This document shows, piece after piece, positions 7,944 through 15,735 of a stretch of 40,667 nucleotides of DNA. This stretch comes from UBA5336 sp038745855. Its GTDB lineage: Bacteria; Pseudomonadota; Alphaproteobacteria; Caulobacterales; Hyphomonadaceae. The position numbers and the translations under genes were made by a program. Within the stretch, counting starts at the first letter, position 1. The number at the start of each line of letters is the position of its first letter. The DNA lies in contig JBCDLC010000030.1 in NCBI GenBank assembly GCA_038745855.1, positions 1-40,667 of the forward strand, in the 5' to 3' direction. The notes beneath the pieces were generated by a model, which was not told where the DNA came from, did not search any database, and saw only the letters and a program-made list of their open reading frames with translations.

Positions 7944-8692
7944 CGGTGGTCCTTGAGAATGCGCATGTTGTGCGGGCGGGCCGGGCGATCCTGAACCAGG
8001 CGAGCGGGAGCTGTCAGCCCGGCCGGTTTACAGCGCTATGTGGGCCGAACGGCGCGGGTAAAACGACGGCGCTGCGGGTCATGACGGGTAGCCTCAGCCC
8101 CGATGGCGGGCATGCGCTTCTGGATGGGGAGCGGGTCGGCGCGATGAAGTCGCTTGATCTGGCCCGGCGCAGGGCGGTGGTCTCGCAAGCAAGCGTGCTG
8201 AGCTTTCCATTCCAGGTGCACGAGGTGGTGACCATGGGGCGCGCGCCGCACTTTGGCACGCCGGCCCAGGCACGCGACGATGCGGTGATCGCTGCGGCAA
8301 TGGACGCGATGGAACTGTCGGACCTGGCAGAGCGGAACTATCTCACCTTGTCGGGCGGGGAGCGGAAACGGGTGGATATTGCCCGGTCCCTGGCCCAGGT
8401 GTGGGATCCACCGGCGGACGGGCATGCCCGCTGGTTGTTCCTCGACGAGCCGACCAGTGCGCTGGATCTCAAGCATCAGATCGCCCTGATGGAGCGGCTG
8501 GCCGTTCTGGCCCGGGACGGGTGGGGCATCGTTGCCGTGCTGCATGACCTGCACCTGGTGCACGCCCATGCAGATGACGTGTGGCTCTTCAAGCAGGGGC
8601 AGATCATCGACAAGGGTGCGGCCAAGGATATCCTGACCGACACCAGTGTTCAGACGACCTACGACCTTACCGCGCCCTATGCGCTGACCTGA
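7940..8692 (+). CDS. hmuV: Heme ABC transporter ATP-binding protein HmuV
   Basis: This ATPase drives heme import through HmuU at the cytoplasmic face. The 250-residue protein has Walker A GPNGAGKT (35-42), a Q-loop region with VVSQASVLSFPFQVHEVV, the signature LTLSGGERKRVDIARSLAQV, Walker B LFLDEPTSALD, and the switch His in VLHDLHLV. The DGHARWLFLDEPTSALDLKHQ wording is typical of HmuV rather than siderophore ATPases. The start is GTG 7940 within a GTGA overlap with the hmuU stop, preceded by GGGGAAGGGGG. The gene ends 15 bases from the convergent IsdG-type gene, with no clear terminator between them. Confidence 0.93.
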   Translation: MTVVLENAHVVRAGRAILNQASGSCQPGRFTALCGPNGAGKTTALRVMTGSLSPDGGHALLDGERVGAMKSLDLARRRAVVSQASVLSFPFQVHEVVTMGRAPHFGTPAQARDDAVIAAAMDAMELSDLAERNYLTLSGGERKRVDIARSLAQVWDPPADGHARWLFLDEPTSALDLKHQIALMERLAVLARDGWGIVAVLHDLHLVHAHADDVWLFKQGQIIDKGAAKDILTDTSVQTTYDLTAPYALT

Positions 8693-8707
8693 AGCGGCGG
8701 TGCCGGC

Positions 8708-9031
8708 TCAGGCGTCGGCGTTGACCTCTTCGAGTACGGGTTCGAACCCCTCGAATTGGGGGTGGCCGAGATAGACGCCGCGGTTGTCGCCAGCGTTCTT
8801 GTGGGCAGCCCGGAAGGCTTCGGACTTTGTCCAGGCCAGGAAGTCATCGATCGAGCCCCAGATCGTGTGGGAGGCGTAGAGGGTGTGGTCGTCCCGTTCG
8901 GGGCCTTTCAACAGGCGGAATTCCTTGAAGCCGGGCACGCTGGAGAGGTGGCTGTCCCGCTCGCGCCAGATGGTTTCGAACCGTTCTTCCTGGCCCTTGG
9001 CGATCTGGAACCGGTTCATGGCGATGTACAT
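8708..9031 (-). CDS. IsdG-type heme-degrading monooxygenase (ABM family)
   Basis: The 107-residue antibiotic-biosynthesis-monooxygenase-fold protein aligns with IsdG-type enzymes, which open the heme ring to release iron in the cytoplasm. The catalytic triad of that family (Asn, Trp, His) is present: Asn6 in MNRF, Trp67 in FLAWTKSEAF and His77 in AAHKNA. The spacing is almost that of S. aureus IsdG (Asn7, Trp67, His77). The start at 9031 follows AAGGGAG at good spacing. It is the last gene of the receptor-exbB-exbD-exbD-tonB row, 99 bases after tonB, and it converges on hmuV. Heme context plus the triad make heme degradation much likelier than a quinol monooxygenase role. Confidence 0.85.
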   Translation of the reverse strand: MYIAMNRFQIAKGQEERFETIWRERDSHLSSVPGFKEFRLLKGPERDDHTLYASHTIWGSIDDFLAWTKSEAFRAAHKNAGDNRGVYLGHPQFEGFEPVLEEVNADA

Positions 9032-9130
9032 GTGGGTGTCTCCCTTGGGGCTGCTGGGGTCAGAATACCGGCACTGCGCCGGGCGACAACCGGTAAACCT
9101 ACGGAGGGGGCTAGAGTTTGCGCCAGCCCG

Positions 9131-10138
9131 TCAGCGGCCCTCGATCTCGATGGTGAACTCCCGGTTGACCCCGGAAGGGGGCACGGGGAAGGGCGCTGCC
9201 CGCTCGACGAGGCGAAGGGCCTGGCGGTCGAAGCGTGATGAGCCAGAGCTTTGCGAGACTTCTGCCAGATCGAGGGAGCCGTCGCTGCCGACCGCGAACC
9301 GAATGAATGCTGAACCGGGCGTCTCGGCGCGGGGGCGCCGAATGCGGGAGATGTGCTGCATGACGAGGCCGGCATAGTTCGAGGATTCGGCGTTGCCAGC
9401 CTGGGATGGGCTGGCCGCTGCGCTCGCATTCGCCACATCGTCGCCGGACTGGGCGCCGCTGGAGCCGGTCGCACCGGTAAGCGTTGAGGGCTTATCGGGG
9501 CCGGTGCCGGTTAGGTCCGAGGGGGGTGCGGTACCGAGGCTAGGGCCGGCGCTGTCGCTGGTTTGGGCGTTGGGCAGGGTTTCCGCCGGAGCCGTTTCAG
9601 GCGCTGGCTGCGGTTCTGGCTGGGGCTCTGTTTGGGATTGGGGTTCAGGCTTTGGTTCGGGCTCTGGTTCAGGCTGCGGGTCCGGCTCGGGTTTAGGGGT
9701 GACGGGATCTTCTTCAGGCGCGATGTCTTCGGGTTCTGGAACGGGTTCAGGTTGGGGCTCGGGCTCTGGTTGGGCCGGGGCCTCCGATTCTGTTTGGGGC
9801 GGGAGGGCTGTGTCCGGTTCTTGAGCTGCGGGATCTGACGGTGCGCTCGGAGTGTCGGACACGGGCGCTTCGGGCTCGGATGCCGGTTCTGGAGGCGCTT
9901 CAGTTTCGGTGGGCGCAGCGACGGTGCCCTCAGCATCATCCTCTGCCTCGCCTTGGGAAAGGTCTTCTGCGGCATCGCCCGTGGAGGGAGCAGAGTCGCT
10001 TGCATTGGTGCCAAGGCCGAATTGCACTTCAAAGCCTGTGCCCGCGATCAGTGCGGTGACCGGCCTTGGCGCGAGCAGGCTTAACAGGATCACGTGGGCG
10101 GCGAGGGCGACCAGGAAAGAGGCTGTACCTCTGATCAT
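9131..10138 (-). CDS. tonB: TonB energy-transducing protein
   Basis: TonB couples the ExbB/ExbD proton motor to outer-membrane receptors. The 335-residue protein has one N-terminal membrane anchor (about 5-25, FLVALAAHVILLSLLAP), a long periplasm-spanning Pro/Glu/Gln-rich region with many PEP, PQPEP and PKPEP units (about 70-220), and a C-terminal TonB domain from about 250 (YAGLVMQHISRIRRPR, then SAFIRFAVGSDGSLDLAEV). Start ATG 10138 overlaps the stop of the upstream exbD gene by four bases (ATGA). It is presumably dedicated to the heme receptor of the same operon, though service to the second receptor at 34.6 kb cannot be excluded. Confidence 0.92.
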   Translation of the reverse strand: MIRGTASFLVALAAHVILLSLLAPRPVTALIAGTGFEVQFGLGTNASDSAPSTGDAAEDLSQGEAEDDAEGTVAAPTETEAPPEPASEPEAPVSDTPSAPSDPAAQEPDTALPPQTESEAPAQPEPEPQPEPVPEPEDIAPEEDPVTPKPEPDPQPEPEPEPKPEPQSQTEPQPEPQPAPETAPAETLPNAQTSDSAGPSLGTAPPSDLTGTGPDKPSTLTGATGSSGAQSGDDVANASAAASPSQAGNAESSNYAGLVMQHISRIRRPRAETPGSAFIRFAVGSDGSLDLAEVSQSSGSSRFDRQALRLVERAAPFPVPPSGVNREFTIEIEGR

Positions 10139-10518
10139 GACCCGGCGTTCTCTGTGACGATGATGATGCGGCCGGCACCGGCGCGTTTCAGGGCGCTGAC
10201 CGTCTCGAGAAGGTCGCTGGCCGGGAGCGACTGGTCGGGCAGCAACCGAATTGTTGGGGCATCACCATCGAGACCTGCAATATGGCCCTTGATATCCACC
10301 GGGGCGCCCGTCTCCCCGATCACCTGGCCATCCGCTGTCAGCGCAAGGGCATTGGGATCGGTGCAGCACTCGAGATCGGCGGTCTGGACAAAGGAAATGC
10401 CAGAGGTGTTCTGGCCCGTCAGCGTGCCGGTGACCATGAAGAAGATCAAGATCAGGAACACGATGTTGATCAGGGAGATCACGGGTTCGCGTTTGCTGCT
10501 GGGTCGGCGCGGGGTCAT
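10135..10518 (-). CDS. Second ExbD-like protein, pore Asp replaced by Asn
   Basis: The 127-residue protein has the ExbD layout: short basic cytoplasmic N-terminus (TPRRPSSKREP), one membrane helix (about 14-34) and a periplasmic domain. In ExbD the helix carries an essential proton-conducting Asp (LIDVVF; Asp25 in E. coli). Here the motif is SLINIVFLILIFFM, with Asn18 in that position; the codon is AAC. The periplasmic part has an adjacent Cys pair (LECCTDPN) that its neighbour lacks. It overlaps the preceding exbD by four bases and tonB by four bases. It may form a mixed dimer with the Asp-containing ExbD; that is inference. Confidence 0.88.
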   Translation of the reverse strand: MTPRRPSSKREPVISLINIVFLILIFFMVTGTLTGQNTSGISFVQTADLECCTDPNALALTADGQVIGETGAPVDIKGHIAGLDGDAPTIRLLPDQSLPASDLLETVSALKRAGAGRIIIVTENAGS

Positions 10519-10904
10519 GGCTCGGCCACCACGCGGAGGGTTGCGCCTTCGAGACCGTTGAGCCGGGTCAGAACGTCGACCAGTCTCTGGGTGCTGGCGT
10601 CTGGGGTCACGGACAGGAGGATGAGTCCTGGATCGGCGGTGACCTGCGCGGAGAGCCGGGTTTCGGCGACGGTATCGGTGAGCGGGGCACCATCGAGGAT
10701 CATCGCCTCCGCTGCGATCTGAAGACGGTAGATCGTTCGGTCTGCGGTAGACGTGAATGCCACCGCTTCGGCTGAGGCCAACTCGATCTCGGAAAACCGG
10801 GTGAAGGTGGAGGCCAGCATGAAGAACAGCAGCAGCAGAAAGATCACGTCGATCAGGGACGTTATCGATGCCGGGCGGCGTTTGCGGACGCGTTTAAGCG
10901 CCAT
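10515..10904 (-). CDS. exbD: ExbD, proton-channel subunit with intact Asp
   Basis: ExbD forms the core of the ExbB/ExbD motor that energises TonB. The 129-residue protein has a basic N-terminus (MALKRVRKRRPA), a membrane helix with the canonical SLIDVIFLLLLFFML, in which Asp19 is the proton-carrying residue, and a periplasmic domain ending in TLRVVAEP. The start at 10904 gives a normal ExbD N-terminus; an open extension of 29 codons upstream lies inside exbB and has no family match. It overlaps exbB by 11 bases and the second exbD by four, so the four energising genes are tightly coupled. Confidence 0.92.
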   Translation of the reverse strand: MALKRVRKRRPASITSLIDVIFLLLLFFMLASTFTRFSEIELASAEAVAFTSTADRTIYRLQIAAEAMILDGAPLTDTVAETRLSAQVTADPGLILLSVTPDASTQRLVDVLTRLNGLEGATLRVVAEP

Positions 10905-11583
10905 GGGGCTGGGGCGTTTGTGCGGGCAGTGCCGGCGACGCTTCTGCTGACGGGGCCATGCCGCTTTCGGTCGCCAAGCCAGGCGATGCAAGAACCTTGA
11001 GGGCGTAATCGGCCAGCGCGCGTTCGCTGTCGATCCGGGCTTCGAACCAGGAAAGGGCCATGGATGTGGGCATGGCGACCGCGAGGCCGGCGGCGGTTGT
11101 CAGGAGGGCCACCCAGATGCCACCAGCAAGCGCTGCAGGGTCGACTTGCGACCCCGCTTCCTGGAGCGCCTGGAAGGCCTCGATCATCCCAAGCACGGTT
11201 CCGAGCAGGCCTAGGAGCGGTGCAAGCTGGGCAACCGTATCGAGAATACGGAAGCCTTTCTCCAGAGGCAGGATGCGTTGTTCAGCTTCGGATTCCAGGC
11301 GTTCGGCAGCATCGGTTCGGCCATCAAGCGCCATTCCGCTTTCTATGACGGGGGCGATAAAGTGTCTCAAGCCCACAAGCGCCGCCCTGGCGCCGGCCTT
11401 GTCGCCTCGGTCCCATAGCGCAAGCGCGTGCCGGATCGGCGCATTCTGGCCCACTCGCTCTGTCTGGTATTGCCACGCCTTATTGAGAACGAGCGCGAGC
11501 GTACCGATGGAAACGGCGACCAGAATCATGAGGACCGGGCCACCGAGTTCTGCGAGTTGAAAGATCGGATCCAGAAGAGACAT
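10894..11583 (-). CDS. exbB: ExbB/TolQ/MotA-family proton channel protein
   Basis: The 229-residue inner-membrane protein has three membrane segments: about 15-32 (GGPVLMILVAVSIGTLALVL), about 110-132 (LAPLLGLLGTVLGMIEAF) and about 150-175 (LLTTAAGLAVAMPTSMAL). These are typical of ExbB, which surrounds the ExbD helices. The third segment reads GGIWVALLTTAAGL; where E. coli ExbB has the conserved Glu176 (GIAEALLATA), this protein has Val (codon GTG). The threonines of the pore are kept. ATG 11583 gives MSLLDPIFQLAELGGP, the usual start. The C-terminus has an extra Ala/Pro-rich tail. It is 147 bases downstream of the receptor gene in the same direction. Confidence 0.9.
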   Translation of the reverse strand: MSLLDPIFQLAELGGPVLMILVAVSIGTLALVLNKAWQYQTERVGQNAPIRHALALWDRGDKAGARAALVGLRHFIAPVIESGMALDGRTDAAERLESEAEQRILPLEKGFRILDTVAQLAPLLGLLGTVLGMIEAFQALQEAGSQVDPAALAGGIWVALLTTAAGLAVAMPTSMALSWFEARIDSERALADYALKVLASPGLATESGMAPSAEASPALPAQTPQPHGA

Positions 11584-11701
11584 TGCACGGTGGCCTTTGA
11601 CTTGGGTGAGGCGGATTTTGCACCGCCGCCGGATCGGCCCCACGGGTCCGTTCTGGTCCCATGGGGCGTCCCGCTCAAACGCCGGCGGACGGGATGGCGG
11701 C

Positions 11702-11732
11702 GATCACACGTGCATTCGGTGCACGGGCGATC
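11702..11732 (-). terminator. Hairpin at receptor stop, possible attenuator
   Basis: Six perfect pairs, CGTGCA (11709-11714) and TGCACG (11720-11725), enclose loop TTCGG. The stem extends with two mismatches to GATC on each side, giving 11 pairs over 31 bases. It overlaps the receptor stop codon and lacks a T-run, so it is more likely a partial terminator or mRNA-stability element lowering exbB-tonB expression relative to the receptor. Confidence 0.35.
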
Positions 11733-13875
11733 AGAAAACCCTCGAAAGGGTGATCTTGAAGTTCTGTCCCACGGCTGGCCGGGTGGCGAGGAGCGGGGTG
11801 TAGGCTTCATCTGTCGCGTTTTCGAGGCCAAGCCTCAGTTGGGTCCCACGCAGGACACCCGTCTGTGGGGAGATTGTTGCCCTGAGATTGAGTACCGTGA
11901 CATCATCGGGTTCGATGACCTGGACGGGGCTCGGTGGGGTTGCGTCAGAAGGTGTATCGAAGGCTGAAACGACTTCTGCGGAAACATCGGCCAAGCCATT
12001 GAAAAGAACCTGTCCGAAGGTTGCGCGCACCGTGTCTTGGGGCGTTCGGTCCCAGTCGATCACGCGGCGTGCGGGCGCCATGGTTGTCGGATCGGTGAAG
12101 GCTTGGAGTTCTTCGCCGTCAACGATGTTGGCGTTGAGGTCGATGTAGAACCCGTTCGACATCGCATAGGAGCCTTCAAGCTCGAACCCATCGAGTTCGA
12201 TTTCGAGCGCCCCTGAGTATGACGTGACATCATCAAGCTTGGTGTCGAAGTAGTTCAATTTCAGAGCCAGCGTGTCGCTGTCTGCCAGAACACCGACACG
12301 ATCAAACGAGAAGCCAGCTTCGAAGGTGTCGGACTTTTCGGGCTGTTCGATGAAGATCGCATTTTCCAGATCGTCGATGATCGGGAGGCTCTCGGTGTAG
12401 GCATAGCTGCCGAAGAGGGAGAGACCGTTCTCGAACTCGTACCGGAGTGACGCGCCGCCCACGAGGGCTTGGTTTTCGACCTTCCGGCTAATCTCTGGCG
12501 TCGGCATTGGAGGCGCGAACGGCGATTGCGGCGGCGCGTTGGGATCTGGGATGGACCCGCGGATCTCGGAGCTTTCGAACCGGATGGCGGGGGTGAAGAA
12601 GAAACCTTGCCCGATACCGATGTCGTTGATCAGGAAGACGGCGATCCGGTCATCGGTGCCACCTGGGGCCGCTTCTTCGTCTTCGCGCTTCCGCTCGAAG
12701 ATATCGACGCCGTACGTCAGGTCATGGGTGATGATGCCCGTATCGATGAAAGACTTGTTTTTCACAGTCAGGCGCGTGGTTTCGAACTGGTGATCGGCGT
12801 CGCCGAGCCTGCGGATCACGGGGCCGAAGAAGGGATTGGCTTCGAGCGGCGAACTTCCGGTGATGAAGGAGCCGTCGATTTCCTGGTTGGCGTAGGTGAG
12901 GGCCGCTTCGAGATCGATGAGGTCGTTGTTGACCGGCTGGAACCGGTAGATCAGCGAGGCGGTCTGGTTGAGGATATCCCGGTCGACGTTGCCGAAAGCG
13001 TCGGTGGTCGTGAAGAAGGTGTCGTAGGGGACGTCCCGCTCTGCCGTTTCAGTCTGGGTGAAGCTGGCGGTGATGCTTTGGTCGCTGTTGGCGCCGAACG
13101 TGTAGCGGCCTTTCAGCAAAAAGGACGGCAGTTCGAATGCACTGTTGCCGATCTCCTCACCGTCGCCATCGTCCTGATTGTCCTGCTCACGGTAGCTGTA
13201 GTTTCCGAGCAGTTCGAGGTTTTCGGTGGGCTGCCAGGCCAGGGTGGCTGAACCGTTGAGGCCGTCGCCGTTAGAGAAGTATCCGCCTGTGAGCGCGGCG
13301 TTGAAACCGGGGTCTCCGCCGGTGAGGTCGGATGCGTCGATGGTTTCGAGGAGGACGATCCCGCCTACGATGCCGGTGCCGTATTCGTAGCTGCCGACGG
13401 TGCCGCGCTGGACCGCAACGCTGCGATAGAGGAATGGGTCGGTGAAGAGTTGGGTGCCGATACGGTAGAGTTCCTCGCCGCCCGTGTTGGCGCCATCGAT
13501 GACGACGGCAACTTTCTGGTCGGTGCCGAACGTGCCGTTGGCGCCAAACCCGCGAATGTTGATTCCTGAGCCCGAGGGGGTGGATCCGTTTACCAGTGTC
13601 ACGCCGGGGACCGAGTCGATCAGTTCGGCGATGGTTGAGGCCTGCCGGTCGTCGATCTCCTGCTTGTCGATGACGGTGATCGGAACAGGCGTATCGGTGC
13701 GGACTTCCCGCTTGCTCTCACCGAGTGTGAGTGTTCCGAGGAACTCGCCTTCCTGGGCATTGTCCGCTTCTGGTTCGTCGCTGTCTTGGGCGATGGCGCT
13801 GGGCTGGAAAGCCAACATGAGGGCGAGGGCCGAAGCGCTCCAGAAAGCGGGTTTGATGTGGGAGGATTGCGACAT
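11731..13875 (-). CDS. TonB-dependent heme/hemoglobin-type receptor
   Basis: This outer-membrane beta-barrel receptor has 714 residues. A signal peptide (about 1-28, MLAFQPSAIAQ) is followed by a TonB-box-like stretch (FLGTLTLGES) and GESKREVRTDTPVPITVID, the opening typical of heme/hemoglobin receptors. The plug contains INIRGFG and VAVQRGTVGSYEYGTG, with GGIVLLETIDASDLT at the plug-barrel junction as in the HmuR/HutA class. The barrel ends in the terminal-Phe motif QNFKITLSRVF. The start at 13875 follows GGGGAA. The usual FRAP/NPNL box is degenerate (TESLPIIDD), so the exact ligand (heme, hemoglobin or other heme protein) is uncertain. Shared operon with tonB/exbB/exbD and the IsdG-type enzyme supports heme. 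Confidence 0.88.
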   Translation of the reverse strand: MSQSSHIKPAFWSASALALMLAFQPSAIAQDSDEPEADNAQEGEFLGTLTLGESKREVRTDTPVPITVIDKQEIDDRQASTIAELIDSVPGVTLVNGSTPSGSGINIRGFGANGTFGTDQKVAVVIDGANTGGEELYRIGTQLFTDPFLYRSVAVQRGTVGSYEYGTGIVGGIVLLETIDASDLTGGDPGFNAALTGGYFSNGDGLNGSATLAWQPTENLELLGNYSYREQDNQDDGDGEEIGNSAFELPSFLLKGRYTFGANSDQSITASFTQTETAERDVPYDTFFTTTDAFGNVDRDILNQTASLIYRFQPVNNDLIDLEAALTYANQEIDGSFITGSSPLEANPFFGPVIRRLGDADHQFETTRLTVKNKSFIDTGIITHDLTYGVDIFERKREDEEAAPGGTDDRIAVFLINDIGIGQGFFFTPAIRFESSEIRGSIPDPNAPPQSPFAPPMPTPEISRKVENQALVGGASLRYEFENGLSLFGSYAYTESLPIIDDLENAIFIEQPEKSDTFEAGFSFDRVGVLADSDTLALKLNYFDTKLDDVTSYSGALEIELDGFELEGSYAMSNGFYIDLNANIVDGEELQAFTDPTTMAPARRVIDWDRTPQDTVRATFGQVLFNGLADVSAEVVSAFDTPSDATPPSPVQVIEPDDVTVLNLRATISPQTGVLRGTQLRLGLENATDEAYTPLLATRPAVGQNFKITLSRVF

Positions 13876-13945
13876 GGTAGTTCCCCAATTGCGCACTTGT
13901 GAAGACGATTTCATGTGGCGTGCGGTAGGGGATATCGGTCCCAGG

Positions 13946-13960
13946 TGCAATTGATTTTCA
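13946..13960. promoter_or_regulatory. Candidate Fur box between receptor and hugZ
   Basis: TGCAA-TTGAT-TTTCA matches TGCRA-N5-TYGCA at nine of ten fixed positions. It lies in the 186-base divergent gap, 70 bases from the receptor ATG and 101 bases from the hugZ ATG, where one site could control both directions. Iron control is inference. Confidence 0.4.
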
Positions 13961-14061
13961 GTGGCACTGTGCCGCATATCGGGCCAAAAGGCATGCAATC
14001 GTGTCGAATTCGGTGCAGTGTTGCTGCAAACGCACAATTTCCAGACTCGAGAGGAGCAGCG

Positions 14062-14850
14062 ATGAGTGAGAGCGGTGAGAAGACCCTGTTCCAACCCGTT
14101 GACGAGCCCGCGCGCCGGGACGCGTCTACTCTCTTGCGGACAAGCCGGTTCGGTGCGCTGGCGATACTGACGCGGGACGGGGCGCCAGATGTGTTCCGGG
14201 TGGGACTGGCGACCGATATTGATGGGGCGCCGATCTTTCCGACGTCAGCGCTTTCCGGCCGCGACGATGCGCTTGGCGCCGACCGTCCGATCTCTCTCAT
14301 GGTTGGGGAGGTGGGCAAGGGCGATCCCCTGGCCCATGCTCGTTTGACCGTCTTGGGTCGGCTCGTCCGGTGCGAAGGCGATGATCATACTCGTGTAAGG
14401 GACCGCTACCTCGCCCGCCACCCCAAGGCGGCACTCTATATCGACTTCAAGGATTTCAGTCTTTGGCGTCTGGTTGTTGAGACGGGCAGCTACATCGCAG
14501 GCTTTGGCCGGGCATACCGAATGGTGGGCAGCGATCTTTCCGTGCAGGTCGACGAGGATGCGGATTGGGGACCGCGGGAAACCGGTGCGCGCGAACACAT
14601 GAACGACGACCATGCCGATGCCGTCGCGCTCTATGCCAGAGCATTCACGGCAGCGCCTGACGGGCCGTGGCGGCTGACCGGGATCGATCCGGCGGGGATT
14701 GATATAGCGCTGGGTGACGATCATCGCCGGATCTGGTTCGATCAGGAACTGACCTCGCCTGCGGACATGCATCGAGCCCTGGTGGAGATGGTCGGTCAGG
14801 CCAGGGATGCCCTTACGAAGAGCAGCGCGGCTACTGACGGTGGCCCGTGA
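14062..14850 (+). CDS. hugZ: HugZ/HutZ-family heme oxygenase
   Basis: The 262-residue protein combines an N-terminal split-barrel (FMN-binding-like) domain with a C-terminal DUF2470 domain, the arrangement of HugZ/HutZ heme-degrading enzymes. The N-terminal half shows LLRTSRFGALAILTRDGAP and ARLTVLGRLVR. The segment AGFGRAYRM lies near 147-154. The C-terminal domain begins with the signature HMNDDHADA (179-187), whose His residues include the heme-ligand position known in HugZ. The start at 14062 follows GAGGAG. It diverges from the receptor gene across a candidate Fur box, so it is probably induced by iron limitation. Its 3' end overlaps the convergent methyltransferase gene by 20 bases. Confidence 0.87.
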   Translation: MSESGEKTLFQPVDEPARRDASTLLRTSRFGALAILTRDGAPDVFRVGLATDIDGAPIFPTSALSGRDDALGADRPISLMVGEVGKGDPLAHARLTVLGRLVRCEGDDHTRVRDRYLARHPKAALYIDFKDFSLWRLVVETGSYIAGFGRAYRMVGSDLSVQVDEDADWGPRETGAREHMNDDHADAVALYARAFTAAPDGPWRLTGIDPAGIDIALGDDHRRIWFDQELTSPADMHRALVEMVGQARDALTKSSAATDGGP

Positions 14851-15697
14851 CGATTTGAACATGTGCGGCCATCGCGACATGGCCGGACGCGTCCAGATTC
14901 TGGCCGAAGCGAGTCTCCAGTCCTGATCGGACCGCTTTCTGGACCGCGGCTGATTGTTCTCGCAGCGGGTTGGCGATGGCAAATGCGCCAAGCGCAAAAT
15001 CGGCGGCATCGGCGGAGCTCAGGCCGCCGCCAAGCGCAAGGTTTCCGCGCCACGGCCGGATTTCGACGCCAGAAAACCCGCAGGCCTCGAGATGTGCCTT
15101 GAAACGTATGCCGTCGGCGTAGCGAAACGGGCCCGGCGCTTCCGGATCGGGCGCAGGCAGATCAATGTGTTCCGCCACCGCGTCTCTCACGGTGCTCATC
15201 CATGGGTTTTCTTTCGGGGAGGCCCAGACGGCAAAAGCAAACCTGCCCTCGGGCTTCAGCCACGCGTGCAGGTTCGAAAAGGCCCGGGCTTCATCCTCGA
15301 AGAACATCACCCCAAACCGGGAGACAAGGCGGTCGAACGGGCCGTCGTCCGGTTTGGCGTGAGCGGCATCGGCGAGATGGAAGACGGCGCGGCCAGGGGC
15401 GAGGTCTGGGTGTTCCGCGGATATCTCTGCCCAGTGCGCCCGGGCTTTTGTGATCAGATCAGGTGACACATCGAAGCCCGAGATGCGCGTTTCTTCGGGG
15501 CCGTTCAGTAGAATGGCTGCCGTCGTGGAGCCGCCGCCGCAGCCGATATCGGCGATCTTGTCGCTCGCCTCGGGTGCAAGCGCATCCACGAGCGGATGGT
15601 TGACCGGCGCCATCATGGCGTCCAGGCGCCCCGCATACCTGGCCCAGAGTGCCCCGCGCGCTCCGGCCCAACCGTCGGCATCATGTTGATCGGTCAT
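14831..15697 (-). CDS. Class I SAM-dependent methyltransferase
   Basis: The 288-residue Rossmann-fold methyltransferase has motif I IADIGCGGGSTT (about 48-59), the following acidic strand end (ISGFDVSPDLI), a motif IV-like FDRLVSRFGVMFFED and the post-motif LHAWLKPEGRFAFAVW. It resembles small-molecule methyltransferases of the UbiE/COQ5-like type. The substrate is unknown, and nothing ties it to heme except its neighbour. The start at 15697 follows GGTGAGGAG. Its last 20 bases overlap the end of hugZ on the other strand, and no terminator separates them. A membrane-protein gene lies 38 bases upstream on the same strand, so the two may form an operon. Confidence 0.85.
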   Translation of the reverse strand: MTDQHDADGWAGARGALWARYAGRLDAMMAPVNHPLVDALAPEASDKIADIGCGGGSTTAAILLNGPEETRISGFDVSPDLITKARAHWAEISAEHPDLAPGRAVFHLADAAHAKPDDGPFDRLVSRFGVMFFEDEARAFSNLHAWLKPEGRFAFAVWASPKENPWMSTVRDAVAEHIDLPAPDPEAPGPFRYADGIRFKAHLEACGFSGVEIRPWRGNLALGGGLSSADAADFALGAFAIANPLREQSAAVQKAVRSGLETRFGQNLDASGHVAMAAHVQIVTGHRQ

Positions 15698-15735
15698 CGC
15701 TCGCTCCTCACCCGATTACACGCTTGAGTGTGCGA

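Noticed and set aside
9600..9960. Short repetitive DNA inside tonB that could look like a repeat array
   Set aside because: It encodes the Pro/Glu/Gln-rich spacer of TonB; the units are codon-level repeats, not a CRISPR or satellite.
13876..14094. A 73-codon N-terminal extension of the heme-type receptor
   Set aside because: It lacks signal-peptide character and overlaps hugZ; the internal ATG at 13875 has GGGGAA and begins a normal signal peptide.
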